In this document: in pieces, positions 32,147 through 41,333 of the stretch
Position numbering within the stretch: position 1 is the first letter of the stretch
Layout: each line of letters begins with the position of its first letter
NCBI GenBank assembly: GCA_947494145.1
Contig: CANLTZ010000010.1
Location: 62,001 to 126,000, forward strand
From: an uncultured Jannaschia sp.
GTDB lineage: Bacteria > Pseudomonadota > Alphaproteobacteria > Rhodobacterales > Rhodobacteraceae
Reading direction: 5' to 3'
Length of the DNA: 64,000 bases
Notes under the pieces: generated by a model
Seen by the model: only the letters and a program-made list of their open reading frames with translations
Told to the model about the DNA's origin: nothing
The model's database searches: none
Position numbers and translations under genes: made by a program

Positions 32147-33354
32147 ACCCTTTCGATGATGGTGGCGGCCCCCATTCCGGATGCCACGCAAAGCGTCGCA
32201 AGACCCGTGCCCTGGCCCGTCCGTTCCATTTCATCGAGCAGGGTGCCGATGATGATGGCGCCAGATGCACCCAGCGGATGGCCCATGGCGATGGCGCCAC
32301 CGTTTACGTTTAGCTTGGAATGGTCCACATCGAAAGCTTGCATAAAGCGCAGCACAACCGACGAAAACGCCTCATTCACTTCGAATAGGTCGATGTCGGA
32401 AATCGACATGCCGCTATCTTCCAGGATTTTCCGCGTGGCGGGCACGGGCCCCGTCAGCATGATGGTCGGATCCGTCCCGATCTTGGCGGTGGCACGAATG
32501 CGCGCGCGGGGCGTCAGGCCCCACTTTTCGCCGAATGCCTTGGACCCGATCAGCACGCCCGCCGCGCCATCCACGATGCCCGAGGAATTACCCGCGGTGT
32601 GGACATGATTGATCGCCTCCAGATGGGGGTATTTCATTAGCGCAACTTTGTCGAAGCCGGGCATGACTTCACCCATGGCCTGGAAGGCGGGGTTGAGGCT
32701 GCCGAGGCTCTGCATGTCGGTGCCTGGGCGGATATATTCGTCATGGTCCAGGATGGGCACGCCGTTGACGTCCCGCACCGTGTGGATGGATTTCTCGAAG
32801 CGCTTGGCCTTCCAGGCGGCGGCGGCGCGGTTCTGGCTTTCGACGGCATATTCGTCCACGTCATCGCGGCTGAAGCCGTATTCGGTGGCGATGATGTCGG
32901 CAGAAATGCCCTGGGGCACGAAATAGGTATCCATGGCGATGGACGGATCCACCGCGATGGCCGCCCCATCCGAGCCCATGGGCACCCGGCTCATGCATTC
33001 GACGCCGCCCGCGATATAGGCATCGCCCGCGCCGCCCCGCACTTGGTTGGCGGCCAGGTTCACGGCCTCCATGCCGGACGCACAGAAGCGGTTGATCGAC
33101 AGGCCCGGAATGCGTTCGTCCAGGTCGCTGGCCAGAACGGCCGTGCGCGCCAGACACCCGCCCTGTTCGGCCACCTGGGTCGCATTGCCCCAGATCACGT
33201 CCTCAACCGCGTGGCCCTCAAAACCGTTGCGGTCTTTCAGGGCATCCAGCACACCCGCGCTCAGCCGCGCGGCGGTCACTTCATGGAGCGAGCCATCCTT
33301 CCGCCCCTTGCCACGCGGTGTGCGCACGGCGTCGTAGATATAGGCTTCGGTCAT
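32143..33354 (-). CDS. fadA: Acetyl-CoA C-acyltransferase (thiolase)
   Basis: A 403-residue thiolase that releases acetyl-CoA from 3-ketoacyl-CoA in the last step of beta-oxidation. The nucleophile Cys91 lies in INRFCASGMEAVN, and the C-terminal catalytic motifs NGGAIAMGHPLGASGA and CVASGMGAA are intact. Length and motifs are complete. It starts at 33354 and is followed by the NTF2-like gene with a short overlap and then FadB, so the three form one transcript. The fadA name rests on context; an acetoacetyl-CoA thiolase role is possible. Confidence 0.92.
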   Translation of the reverse strand: MTEAYIYDAVRTPRGKGRKDGSLHEVTAARLSAGVLDALKDRNGFEGHAVEDVIWGNATQVAEQGGCLARTAVLASDLDERIPGLSINRFCASGMEAVNLAANQVRGGAGDAYIAGGVECMSRVPMGSDGAAIAVDPSIAMDTYFVPQGISADIIATEYGFSRDDVDEYAVESQNRAAAAWKAKRFEKSIHTVRDVNGVPILDHDEYIRPGTDMQSLGSLNPAFQAMGEVMPGFDKVALMKYPHLEAINHVHTAGNSSGIVDGAAGVLIGSKAFGEKWGLTPRARIRATAKIGTDPTIMLTGPVPATRKILEDSGMSISDIDLFEVNEAFSSVVLRFMQAFDVDHSKLNVNGGAIAMGHPLGASGAIIIGTLLDEMERTGQGTGLATLCVASGMGAATIIERV

Positions 33355-33456
33355 TGGAGACTCCTCTTCATGGCGGATCCTGCCCGCCGAAAGGTTGCGT
33401 GGCCAGCCGCAGCGGACTGGCCCATGGTCAGGTTGTCGTGAAGTGTTTCAGGCGTC

Positions 33457-33918
33457 TTATCCGCACGAGCAGACGTCGCAGCCTCCGCAGCCAATATCGC
33501 CGTCACAGGGGTTGATGTCGCAGAACTTGGAAGACCCCGCTGCCCCGACCGATCTGGCGCCCGCGCCCGCGCAGGCCCCTGGCAGCAACGTGCAACCTTC
33601 GGCGCCATAGCAGGACGCATCGCGGCAGTTTTTACCGCATTTGCGGTTGCGGTTGCGCTGATTGGTTTGGTGCTTGGTCTTCGCTCGTTCGTCGGTCCGC
33701 TCATTAAGCAGGGTCTCATATGCCAACCGGCAATCGCGGAACCGCGCCCGAATGGCCGGGATCGCGCGCCAAAGCCCGGCCTCGCGGATCGCGTGTTTGG
33801 CATAGCCCGAACAGCCTGTGCCGCCATGGGCCACGGAATAGGCACAGCGATAGCCTTTCCGGGGGCTGAGATAGCGTTGATAGGCCCAGATTCCGCCCAA
33901 AGCGATGTTCGACAACAT
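33457..33918 (-). CDS. yidD: YidD-like membrane insertion factor with cysteine-rich tail
   Basis: A 153-residue protein. Residues 1-70 match YidD: IWAYQRYLSPRKGYRCAYSVAHG, TGCSGYAKHAIREAG and RFRDCRLAYETL. YidD assists YidC-dependent insertion of membrane proteins at the inner membrane. Beyond the usual 80-residue length there is a basic linker (KTKHQTNQRNRNRKCGKNC) and a tail with 11 cysteines in CxxC-like spacings, ending CGGCDVCSCG. The start at 33918 has a good AAAGGGTGA site. It is not next to rnpA as yidD often is. The tail could bind metal. Confidence 0.8.
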   Translation of the reverse strand: MLSNIALGGIWAYQRYLSPRKGYRCAYSVAHGGTGCSGYAKHAIREAGLWRAIPAIRARFRDCRLAYETLLNERTDERAKTKHQTNQRNRNRKCGKNCRDASCYGAEGCTLLPGACAGAGARSVGAAGSSKFCDINPCDGDIGCGGCDVCSCG

Positions 33919-33958
33919 AACGTCACCCTTTCGGGGGCCGAATATGCCGCGCAATCGG

Positions 33959-34588
33959 TCATTTTGAGGGCAGGGCCCGGGGCATCAGGTCGTAGGGGTG
34001 CTTCCAACCCGGAAGTGCGGCGATCCGGTCAAGCCAGACGTCGATATGGGGCCAATCGGTGCGGTCGAAACCGAAGGGCTCAGGATAAAACAGATAGCCA
34101 CAGCAAGAGATGTCGGCATTGGTCAGCCCGTCGCCCACGATCCAATCCCGGCCCGCGAGATGCGCGTTTAGCACCTCATAAGTGCTGCGCAGACGGCCGA
34201 GCTGGAAGTCGATGATGGGCTGGGGGCGCTTTTCCGCAGGCAGGAAGTTCATCAGAAACCGCGTCATCCCGGCATTGGAACTGAGCTTGTGGTTATCCCA
34301 GAGAACCCAACGTAGAACTTGGTAACGGTCATCGCCCGCGCCACCGAACTTGCCCGACTTGTCGCTGACCCATTGCTGGATGGCGCCCGATTGCGACAAC
34401 CGGAAGTCCCCATCCGCCAGAAGCGGCGCTTCACCCATGGGGTTCATGGCGCGCCAGTCATCGGTCCGGGCCTGACCGCCGAAGAAGTCAACGAAAACAG
34501 GCGCCCAGTCGAGGCCCGACAATTCGAGGGCCAGCGCGGCCTTGTAGCTATTGCCGCTTTCGCCGAAGCAGTGGAGTTGGATGGTCAT
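33959..34588 (-). CDS. Glutathione S-transferase family protein
   Basis: A 209-residue GST-fold protein. The N-terminal thioredoxin-like domain starts IQLHCFGESGNSYKAALAL, with a Ser in the usual catalytic area, and contains NPMGEAPLLADGDFRLSQSGAI, the cis-proline and glutathione gamma-glutamyl site. The C-terminal helical domain has LTNADISCCGYLFY. It probably conjugates or reduces a small substrate with glutathione. It stands between YidD and the acyl-CoA dehydrogenase, separated from the latter by a pair of inverted repeat motifs. Confidence 0.85.
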   Translation of the reverse strand: MTIQLHCFGESGNSYKAALALELSGLDWAPVFVDFFGGQARTDDWRAMNPMGEAPLLADGDFRLSQSGAIQQWVSDKSGKFGGAGDDRYQVLRWVLWDNHKLSSNAGMTRFLMNFLPAEKRPQPIIDFQLGRLRSTYEVLNAHLAGRDWIVGDGLTNADISCCGYLFYPEPFGFDRTDWPHIDVWLDRIAALPGWKHPYDLMPRALPSK

Positions 34589-34654
34589 GTTGGCGTCTTC
34601 CTCCCAGATGTCGCCTTATGCCGCCGGTGCCGCGGCGTCGGTTGTTGCGCGTTT

Positions 34655-34745
34655 GGATATTTTTACCAGGAAGAAGCAGGGCGCCGGTTTGACGGGTCTT
34701 GCGCCGTCCTCGGCTTTCTTCCTGGCTCAAATATCCCCCCCGGAG
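34655..34745. repeat. Inverted pair of gene-end repeat motifs
   Basis: A plus-oriented GGATATTTTTACCAGGAAG copy at 34655-34676 faces a minus-oriented copy at 34716-34745 (GGGGGGATATTTGAGCC on the minus strand). The pair lies downstream of the acyl-CoA dehydrogenase and upstream of the GST gene. The minus copy is oriented as a terminator for the dehydrogenase. Confidence 0.55.
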
Positions 34746-34852
34746 GGTGTTGGTCCCGATCACTTAGGCGGTCCGGGGGTCAGATGCGCGTGCAAACCTC
34801 CTCTTGCTCTTGCGATGAAAGCGGGGCCCAGGGGGCCCCGACTGAAGAGCGA

Positions 34853-36628
34853 TCAGAAGGCCGCCGTTTCAAGGCCCATGACGGTATCGGGGCCGGTCCG
34901 GATGCGGGCCAAGTGCATGGATGTCGCCGGAAGCTGTCGCGCCATGTAGTAGCGGCCCGTGGCGATCTTGGCTTCCAGAAAGTCGCGATCTGCGCCCGGC
35001 TCATCGAGCTTCATGTAGGCGACCTTGGCCATGCGGGCCCACATCAGGCCAATGCAGACATGGCCCATCATGTGCATGAAGTCGTAGCTGCCCGACAGCG
35101 CGGCATTGGGGTTTTTCACGCCCTCCTGCATGAAATACATGCCAGCCGCTTGCAGATCCTTGGAGGCCGCCTTGAGCGGATCGACGAAGCCCTTGAGGTT
35201 CTCGTCTTCGCCGTTTTCCTTGCAGAAGGTCTTTACCATCTCGAAGAAGGCCATGACGTGTTTGCCGCCATCGGTGGCCAGCTTGCGGCCCACTAAGTCC
35301 AGCGCTTGGACACCGTTGGCACCTTCGTAGATCTGGGTGATGCGGGCATCGCGGGCGAACTGGGACATGCCCCATTCTTCGATATAGCCATGGCCGCCAT
35401 AGACCTGCTGGGCATTGGTGGCGAACTCAAAACCCTTGTCGCTCATGAAGCCCTTGATCACGGGGGTCATCAACGAGATCAGGCCATCGGCCTCGGCGTC
35501 TTCATTCCGGTGGGCCCGGTCGATCAGGTTGGCGCCCCAGAAGGCGAAGGCGCGGGCGCCTTCCACGAAGCTTTTCTGATCCATCAGGTTGCGGCGAATA
35601 TCAGGATGCACGATCAGCGGATCGGCGGGGCCATCGGGGTTCTTGGTACCGGTTGCATCGCGGCCTTGCAGGCGGTCAAGCGCGTAGGCAAGCGCGTTCT
35701 GATAGGCGATTTCCGCCTGGGCATAGCCTTGCAGGCCCACGCCGATGCGAGCTTCGTTCATCATCGTGAACATGGCGCGCATGCCCTTATGTTCCTGCCC
35801 TAGCAGGTAGCCCGTCGCCTCGTCATAGTTCATCACGCAGGTCGAATTGCCGTGGATGCCCATCTTTTCTTCGATCTTGCCGACCGAAACGCCGTTGCGG
35901 GCGCCCATGTTGCCATCATCATCCACCAAGATCTTGGGCACGATGAAAAGCGACACGCCTTTGATGCCCTCGGGGCCGCCTTGGATCTTGGCCAGCACAA
36001 GATGGACGATGTTGTCAGCCATGTCGTGATCGCCGGCGGAGATGAAGATCTTCTGGCCGGTGATCTTGTAGGAGCCGTCATCCTGCGGCACCGCCTTGGT
36101 GCGCATCAGGCCCAGATCTGTGCCGCAATGGGGCTCCGTCAGGTTCATGGTGCCGGTCCATTCGCAGGTCACCATCTTGGGCAGCCATTTCTGCTTCTGC
36201 GCATCCGTCCCGTGGGCATGGATGGCGGAATAGGCCCCGTGCGTGAGGCCGGGATACATGTTGAAGGCCATGTTGGAGGCCGACATCACTTCGCCCACGG
36301 CCGTCTGCATGAGGTAGGGCAGGCCCTGGCCGCCATATTCTGGGTCGCAATCGAGCGCCGTCCAGCCGCCTTCCCGCATCTGGTCGAAGGCTTCCTTGAA
36401 GCCCGGAGGCGTGCGCACCACGCCGTTTTCCAGCTTGCAGCCCACGCGGTCGCCCACTTCGTTGAGCGGGTGGAGCACTTCGCTGGCCAGCTTGCCGGCT
36501 TCTTCGAGAACGGCCGCTGTAAAATCGCGGTCCATTTCATCGTAGCCGGGAATATCTTGTTCCGAGGCACGCAGGACATCATGCAGGACGAATTGCATGT
36601 CCTTTGTGGGGGCGGTGTAGCTGGGCAT
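34853..36628 (-). CDS. Acyl-CoA dehydrogenase (long-type, with C-terminal extension)
   Basis: A 591-residue FAD enzyme for the first, dehydrogenating step of beta-oxidation. Marks include [20 protein letters not shown] and [15 protein letters not shown] in the FAD domain, [14 protein letters not shown], and [33 protein letters not shown] in the C-terminal domain. About 120 residues follow the core, as in the FadE12/DUF1974-like or AcdB types found in roseobacters. GAGGAGG lies six bases before the ATG at 36628; an ATG two codons earlier overlaps that site. It is next to a MerR regulator that probably controls it. Confidence 0.9.
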   Translation of the reverse strand: MPSYTAPTKDMQFVLHDVLRASEQDIPGYDEMDRDFTAAVLEEAGKLASEVLHPLNEVGDRVGCKLENGVVRTPPGFKEAFDQMREGGWTALDCDPEYGGQGLPYLMQTAVGEVMSASNMAFNMYPGLTHGAYSAIHAHGTDAQKQKWLPKMVTCEWTGTMNLTEPHCGTDLGLMRTKAVPQDDGSYKITGQKIFISAGDHDMADNIVHLVLAKIQGGPEGIKGVSLFIVPKILVDDDGNMGARNGVSVGKIEEKMGIHGNSTCVMNYDEATGYLLGQEHKGMRAMFTMMNEARIGVGLQGYAQAEIAYQNALAYALDRLQGRDATGTKNPDGPADPLIVHPDIRRNLMDQKSFVEGARAFAFWGANLIDRAHRNEDAEADGLISLMTPVIKGFMSDKGFEFATNAQQVYGGHGYIEEWGMSQFARDARITQIYEGANGVQALDLVGRKLATDGGKHVMAFFEMVKTFCKENGEDENLKGFVDPLKAASKDLQAAGMYFMQEGVKNPNAALSGSYDFMHMMGHVCIGLMWARMAKVAYMKLDEPGADRDFLEAKIATGRYYMARQLPATSMHLARIRTGPDTVMGLETAAF

Positions 36629-36692
36629 CGTCATCCTCCTCGGGAACGGTGGGTCCGGGGGGCAGTTGGGCTGCCGCCCCGGTGTTTTGGCA

Positions 36693-37088
36693 TTATCCCG
36701 CTTTGCGGGGCTGCATCTCGGCCATCATCTTCTCGCCCCAGCGGAGTTGTTCCTCCAGGTCGGCGATGGCTTCGTTGAGTTCGTCGCGTTGGGCGATCAT
36801 GCCGACCAAGCGTTCGCGACCGATCTCGTAGGAGCGCGCCAATTGGGTATATTGGCCATCCCCCAAGTCATAAAGGTCGAGAAGTTGGCGGATTTCTTCC
36901 AACGAGAAGCCGAAGCGCTTTCCACGCAGGATCAGCTTCAGTCGGGCACGATCGCGCCGCGTGAACCAGCGTTTCTGTCCCTCGCGCTGCGGAAACAGCA
37001 GCTCTTTCGCTTCGTAGAAACGAAGCGTGCGCGGGGTGACGTCAAAAGCGTCGCACATTTCGCGGATCGTCATTAGGGCGTCCGTCAT
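36693..37088 (-). CDS. MerR family regulator
   Basis: A 131-residue protein with an N-terminal MerR winged helix ([23 protein letters not shown]), a [29 protein letters not shown] segment and a C-terminal coiled coil for dimerisation. No metal-binding cysteines of the MerR sensor type are seen. Relatives of this shape (LiuR/PsrA-like logic) control branched-chain or fatty acid breakdown in proteobacteria. It lies between the acyl-CoA dehydrogenase and a second MerR gene, next to a nested palindrome at 37169-37226. Control of the adjacent beta-oxidation genes is inferred. Confidence 0.85.
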   Translation of the reverse strand: MTDALMTIREMCDAFDVTPRTLRFYEAKELLFPQREGQKRWFTRRDRARLKLILRGKRFGFSLEEIRQLLDLYDLGDGQYTQLARSYEIGRERLVGMIAQRDELNEAIADLEEQLRWGEKMMAEMQPRKAG

Positions 37089-37168
37089 TTCATAGTCCTT
37101 GTCCGAGTTACACTCTGGCGCGGGGCCGAAATGCGGACGTCGGGATACTGATACAAGCTAGGATGACG

Positions 37169-37226
37169 CTTACGTAACCGCGACGTAACGTCAAACCCAC
37201 GTTGACGTTACGATTGCACACGTAAG
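37169..37226. promoter_or_regulatory. Nested inverted repeats, probable MerR operator
   Basis: An inner repeat GTAACGTCAA (37185-37194) and TTGACGTTAC (37202-37211), and an outer repeat GCTTACGT (37169-37176) and ACGTAAGC (37219-37226), share one centre at about 37198. The TTACGT/ACGTAA-type half-sites resemble those reported for LiuR-like MerR regulators. It lies between the two MerR genes. Confidence 0.65.
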
Positions 37227-37307
37227 CCTGTGGGTGGCGCAATTCTGTTACTGTTTGAAATCGCGTTAACCACGGATTTAGCGGGGAAATCCCGGGGCGC
37301 GTTCCCC

Positions 37308-37682
37308 TTAGACGCCGTCCAAATCAGCTTTTACACCGTCGCGCAGCGCCTTAAGTTCGGCAATGGCCTCATCAAGTTGTCGGCGGCGTTCTGCCAATTC
37401 CCCCAATTGCTGGTCGGCCTTGTCGATCCAGACTTCCATCTGGGTGCGGCCTTCGGGGTCGGCATCATAGAGATCCAGCCATTGACGGATCTCTTCCAGC
37501 GAGAAGCCAAACTTACGCCCACGCAGAATCAGGATCATCCGGGCGACTTCGCGCGGGCCGTAGAACCGCGCGCGGCCTTCCCGCTCCGGGTGGAGCAGTT
37601 CGATATATTCGTAATGGCGCAAGGTGCGCGGCGTCACGTCGAAGCGTGCGCACATTTGCTTGAAGTCGAGACGATCGGTCAT
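37308..37682 (-). CDS. MerR family regulator (second copy)
   Basis: A 124-residue protein closely similar to the neighbouring MerR protein ([45 protein letters not shown]), followed by a coiled coil (QQLGELAERRRQLDEAIAELKAL). The two probably arose by duplication and may form heterodimers or divide regulation of catabolic genes. The start at 37682 (MTDRLDFKQMC) is chosen because upstream in-frame codons overlap the divergent thioesterase promoter. The nested palindrome lies immediately downstream of its stop and upstream of the other MerR gene. Confidence 0.83.
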   Translation of the reverse strand: MTDRLDFKQMCARFDVTPRTLRHYEYIELLHPEREGRARFYGPREVARMILILRGRKFGFSLEEIRQWLDLYDADPEGRTQMEVWIDKADQQLGELAERRRQLDEAIAELKALRDGVKADLDGV

Positions 37683-37777
37683 GGAGCCCTCTACCCGACG
37701 ATATTCTGGCACGAAGCCGCCCCGCCTGTCCATTGCGAGGCCTTGCGATGCGCTGTGCCGCGCGGCAAGGCTGGGGC

Positions 37778-38218
37778 ATGACCAGTGAGACAAGGGCGCA
37801 TGCAGCGCATCAATTCATCGAGGCGCTGCCCCATTGCCGCGCCTTGTCCATGCGGATCGAAGACATCGGAGAAGGGGCGGCGACGCTATCCATGCCTTGG
37901 GCGGAGGCGCTGGTGGGCGACCCACGCACCGGTGTCATCCACGGCGGCGCGGTGTCGGCCTTGATGGACACGTCGGGGGGCGCGGCGGTGCTTTGCCACC
38001 CGTCGGAGCCCGTGGCGACGGCGACGATGGATCTGCGCATCGACTATATGCGCGCGGCCAAGCCCCATCAGCGCATCACCGCGCGGGCGGTCTGCCACCA
38101 CGTGACCCGTTCGGTGGCCTTCGTGCGCGCCGAAGCCTTCGACGAAGACGGGGAGGGGCCGGTGGCCGTGGCTAATGGGGCCTTTACCTTCGAGCGGCGC
38201 AAGGGGGCAGGCGCATGA
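37778..38218 (+). CDS. PaaI-type hotdog thioesterase
   Basis: A 146-residue hotdog-fold protein. The catalytic region is GDPRTGVIHGGAVSALMDTSGG, with the HGG motif and the acidic residue of the following helix, and the substrate strand TMDLRIDYMRAAKPHQRI. Such enzymes hydrolyse acyl-CoA (phenylacetyl-CoA or medium-chain) to free CoA. The ATG at 37778 follows GGGG. It overlaps the next thioesterase by 4 bases. Both lie divergent from the MerR genes and beside beta-oxidation genes. Confidence 0.85.
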   Translation: MTSETRAHAAHQFIEALPHCRALSMRIEDIGEGAATLSMPWAEALVGDPRTGVIHGGAVSALMDTSGGAAVLCHPSEPVATATMDLRIDYMRAAKPHQRITARAVCHHVTRSVAFVRAEAFDEDGEGPVAVANGAFTFERRKGAGA

Positions 38219-38727
38219 AACGGCCGGAACCCATCCAGGTGGTCAAGCAGCGCCGCGACGCGGCGTTGCGCGCATTGATCGAAGGGGTGCCCTACATCCA
38301 GTATCTGGGGATCGAGTTCGACCGTCGCGGCGATGAGCTGACGGGCGTGCTGCATTTCGACGAAAAGTTGATCGGCAACCCGGCATTGCCCGCTTTGCAT
38401 GGCGGCGTGACAGCAGCCTTCCTGGAGGTCACGGCCATCGTGACGCTGTCATGGGCCATGCTATGGGATGATCTGGAATCGGGGCAATTGGATGCGGAAA
38501 CGCTGACATTCGAGACCTTGCCGCGCCTGCCCAAGACCATCGATTTCAGCGTGGACTACCTGCGTTCGGGCCTGCCACGGGATGCCTATGCGCGCGCCCG
38601 GCTCAACCGGTCGGGGCGGCGATATGCCAGTGTCCATGTGGAAGGGTGGCAGGACAATCGCGCGCGGCTGTTTGCGCAGGCGACGGGTCACTTCCTGATG
38701 CCCGCGCTGACTGACGGTGGCGCGTGA
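38215..38727 (+). CDS. PaaI-type hotdog thioesterase (second)
   Basis: A 170-residue hotdog-fold protein, coupled to the previous one by ATGA. Its motif is ALPALHGGVTAAFLEVTAIV with HGG and a glutamate in the helix. The second domain strand is TIDFSVDYLRSGLPRDAYARA. Two non-identical hotdog chains in one operon often form a mixed complex, which may be the case here. The acyl-CoA substrate is unknown. Confidence 0.83.
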   Translation: MKRPEPIQVVKQRRDAALRALIEGVPYIQYLGIEFDRRGDELTGVLHFDEKLIGNPALPALHGGVTAAFLEVTAIVTLSWAMLWDDLESGQLDAETLTFETLPRLPKTIDFSVDYLRSGLPRDAYARARLNRSGRRYASVHVEGWQDNRARLFAQATGHFLMPALTDGGA

Positions 38728-38896
38728 GCGATGCGCGCGGGCCGGGTGCGATCCTGATCGCGTCTTTCTCGGTGGGTCCGGTTCTCCACAACTTTTCGTA
38801 TGGCGGGTCGTGGTATGGAACGGGTTTTCAATGGGATAACACGCAAGCTGTGCGAATGATGGGGCGGATTTCGGCGCCATCTCACCCGCGTCTTGG

Positions 38897-40216
38897 GTGT
38901 CTGGCGCCGTGACCGGGCTGACCCATCGCCGCGTGCTCAAGATTGCGGTGCCGGTGGTCTTGTCAAATGCGACGGTCCCGATCCTGGGTGCTGTGGATAC
39001 GGGTGTCGTGGGCCAGATGGGCCAGGCCGCACCCATTGCCGCGGTGGGTGTCGGGGCCATCGTCCTAAGCGCAGTCTATTGGATTTTTGGCTTTCTGCGC
39101 ATGGGCACGACGGGGCTGGCTGCGCAGGCCATCGGGGCCGAAGATGATGGTGAACTGGCCGCGCTTTTGACCCGCGCCCTGCTGATTGCGGGGGCGGCGG
39201 GGGCAAGCCTGATCATGCTGCAATGGGTGATTTTCGCAGGGGCCTTCGCCCTGTCACCCGCCGCCCCGGATGTGGAGGCCATGGCGCGCGACTACATGGC
39301 CATTCGCATTTGGTCGTCGCCTGCGGCCATCGCGGTCTATGGTCTGACGGGCTGGCTCATCGCGCAGGAGCGGACGGCCGCTGTACTGGTCGTGCAGGTG
39401 GCCATGAACGGCGTCAACATCTTGCTGGATTTGTGGTTCGTGCTGGGGCTGGACTGGGGCGTGCCCGGCGTGGCCTGGGCCACCTTCATCGCGGAATGGT
39501 CCGGCGCGGCCTTGGGGCTTTGGTTTTGCCGCGCGGCCTTCGCCGTGCCCGCCTGGCGCGATTGGCCGCGTGTTTTCGACCGGGCGCGCCTGCGGCGCAT
39601 GGCGGCGGTGAACGGGGATATCCTTATCCGCTCGGTCCTGTTGCAGGCCACCTTCGTGTCGTTCTTGCTGTGGGGTGGCGAATTCGGGACGGTGACGCTG
39701 GCCGCGAACCAAGTGCTTTTGCAGTTTCTTTACATCACCGCCTATGCGCTCGATGGTTTTGCGTTCGCGGCTGAGGCGCTGGTGGGCCGCTACTTTGGCG
39801 CGCAGCAGCGGCACGCCCTGCGCCGCGCGGTGGTGATGACGAGCCTTTGGGGCCTTGGGACGACCCTTGCCCTCGCCATCGCGTTCGCCGCGCTTGGCCC
39901 CTTGATCGTGGATATCATGGCGACCGACCCGGAGGTGCGCGCAATGGCGCGTCTCTATCTGCCGTGGATGGTGGCCGCGCCATTGATCGGGGTGGCGGCT
40001 TGGATGCTCGATGGGGTTTTCATCGGGGCCACGCGCACGGCAGACATGCGCAACATGATGGTGGTGAGTTTTCTGGCCTATGGGGCGGCCGTCCTGGCCT
40101 TGGTGCCCGCCTTGGACAATCACGGGCTCTGGGCAGCGTTGATGGTGTCGTTCGCGGTGCGGGGGCTGACCCTGGGCTGGCGCTATCCGGCGTTGGAGCG
40201 CGCGGCGGGGGCATAA
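38897..40216 (+). CDS. MATE family efflux transporter
   Basis: A 439-residue inner-membrane exporter with about 12 hydrophobic helices in two halves. Signs include LKIAVPVVLSNATVPILGAVDTGVVGQMG in helix 1, GTTGLAAQAIGAEDDGE and a second-half repeat QATFVSFLLWGGEFGTVTLAANQVLLQF. MATE proteins exchange Na+ or H+ for drugs or metabolites. The frame opens at a GTG (38897) with no good ribosome site; another GTG four codons on is possible. Its TAA stop is formed by a TA duplication plus the first base of the palindromic element at 40216. Confidence 0.85.
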   Translation: MSGAVTGLTHRRVLKIAVPVVLSNATVPILGAVDTGVVGQMGQAAPIAAVGVGAIVLSAVYWIFGFLRMGTTGLAAQAIGAEDDGELAALLTRALLIAGAAGASLIMLQWVIFAGAFALSPAAPDVEAMARDYMAIRIWSSPAAIAVYGLTGWLIAQERTAAVLVVQVAMNGVNILLDLWFVLGLDWGVPGVAWATFIAEWSGAALGLWFCRAAFAVPAWRDWPRVFDRARLRRMAAVNGDILIRSVLLQATFVSFLLWGGEFGTVTLAANQVLLQFLYITAYALDGFAFAAEALVGRYFGAQQRHALRRAVVMTSLWGLGTTLALAIAFAALGPLIVDIMATDPEVRAMARLYLPWMVAAPLIGVAAWMLDGVFIGATRTADMRNMMVVSFLAYGAAVLALVPALDNHGLWAALMVSFAVRGLTLGWRYPALERAAGA

Positions 40217-40328
40217 AGCGGTTTTTTCGGAAAACCTGAATCAGCATTTCCGAAAAACGTCCTGTTATCGCATTGATGTCGCGACGTTTCTCAAAAAACT
40301 GATGCTTCGGGTTTTTCGAGAAACGCTA
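40216..40328 (-). repeat. TA-flanked palindromic element, copy D
   Basis: A 113-bp copy in the orientation of copy B, starting AAGCGGTTTTTTCGG and ending CGAGAAACGCTA, with TA on both sides (40214-40215, 40329-40330). It lies between the convergent MATE gene and the decayed FGE-like gene. Confidence 0.78.
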
Positions 40329-40331
40329 TAG

Positions 40332-41261
40332 CTATCGCAACTCCCGCAGAACGCGGAAACCCGTCCATTGCGTTGCGTGGACTTCGGTTGGGGTATTCGC
40401 AAATGATCGTCGGCCTATTCGCGCGTCCTCCATGGGATACCAACTCGCGCCACCTCGGGTGGATCTTTGGCATTCTGGTGGACCTGCAGCCTCTTTTAGC
40501 CATTGGCTGGTTGTCGACCAACGTTCATACGGCGCGATAAAACACGACTGCCTCCACTCGCGCACGTTGCCCGACTATGCCTAAGGCCCACGGGTTCGCG
40601 GCATCCAGGTCATCCACGGGGACAGGCCCCTGTGCCTTTGGCTCGGTCGCTGGCTCCCCCACCCGGAAAGCAACCACCGAGACCGAAAACTGCGCCTGAT
40701 CTCGCGTCAGTCTATCCCATTGGGCATAGGGTGAACTGGTTCCGGCGCGTGCGGCATGCTCCCACTCTGCCTCACTGGGAAGGCGGTACGATTCTGTGCC
40801 TTTGACCTTGTTCAGCGAAGCTGCGTAGGACAGGGCTTGAGCATATGTGACTGTGGTCACCGGGTGTCGTCCGCCGACCAAATAAACTCGTCGTCCCCTG
40901 GTTCGGCGTTCTGGCGGCCTACGCGGTCTGGCGGGACGTATCCGTTGCATCCCCCACCATCGACGCAGGCCATCCATTCATCGAAGGTGACTTCGTTGCG
41001 GCCCATGGCGATGGGGATATCGACGGCGACGCGGTGCTGCGGCCCCGAAGACATCTCGAAGGGCAGCTTTTTCTTCGGATGGCATGCCCATGGTGAAATG
41101 GCCAATCGGAAGGGCGATCATCTCGGGGCATGCGTCTCATTCGCGGAACACCTCCAACGGCGCGACGCTCTGCCCGTTGGTGAGGGTGTAGGGGGCCGCC
41201 TCGGCGGGTAGGGGACAAGCGCCGCAACCGCGCACCATGCGGGTTTAAGGAACCGCATCAT
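40332..41261 (-). pseudogene. Decayed formylglycine-generating-enzyme-like (SUMF1) gene
   Basis: Fragments in different frames line up in the order of an FGE-sulfatase family protein: a signal peptide from 41261 (MMRFLKPAWCAVAAL), then APYTLTNGQSVAPLEVFRE, an in-frame TGA, DACPEMIALPIGHFTMGMP, SSGPQHRVAVDIPIAMGRNEVTFDEWMACVDGGG (given in parts), YRLPSEAEWEHAARAGTS, then NVREWRQSC-type sequence and the ending GFRVLRELR at 40332. At least three frameshifts and one stop are needed to read it, so it is not functional. Intact relatives modify or mimic modification of sulfatases or bind ligands in the periplasm. Copy D lies two bases past its end. Confidence 0.75.
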
Positions 41262-41333
41262 TCTGCTCACCCAACACTGACCCGATTGTCGCCAAAGAAG
41301 CTGCAACCAAGACGGCCGCGGCGCAAGACGCAG

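Noticed and set aside
38724-38912. 62-codon frame between thioesterase and MATE genes
   Set aside because: It overlaps the MATE start, has no ribosome site beyond overlap with the previous stop, and no recognisable sequence.
40332-41261. In-frame TGA at a position that resembles a conserved Cys, suggesting selenocysteine
   Set aside because: The same gene needs several frameshifts to be read, so the TGA is better explained as part of its decay. No selenocysteine insertion hairpin was sought successfully.
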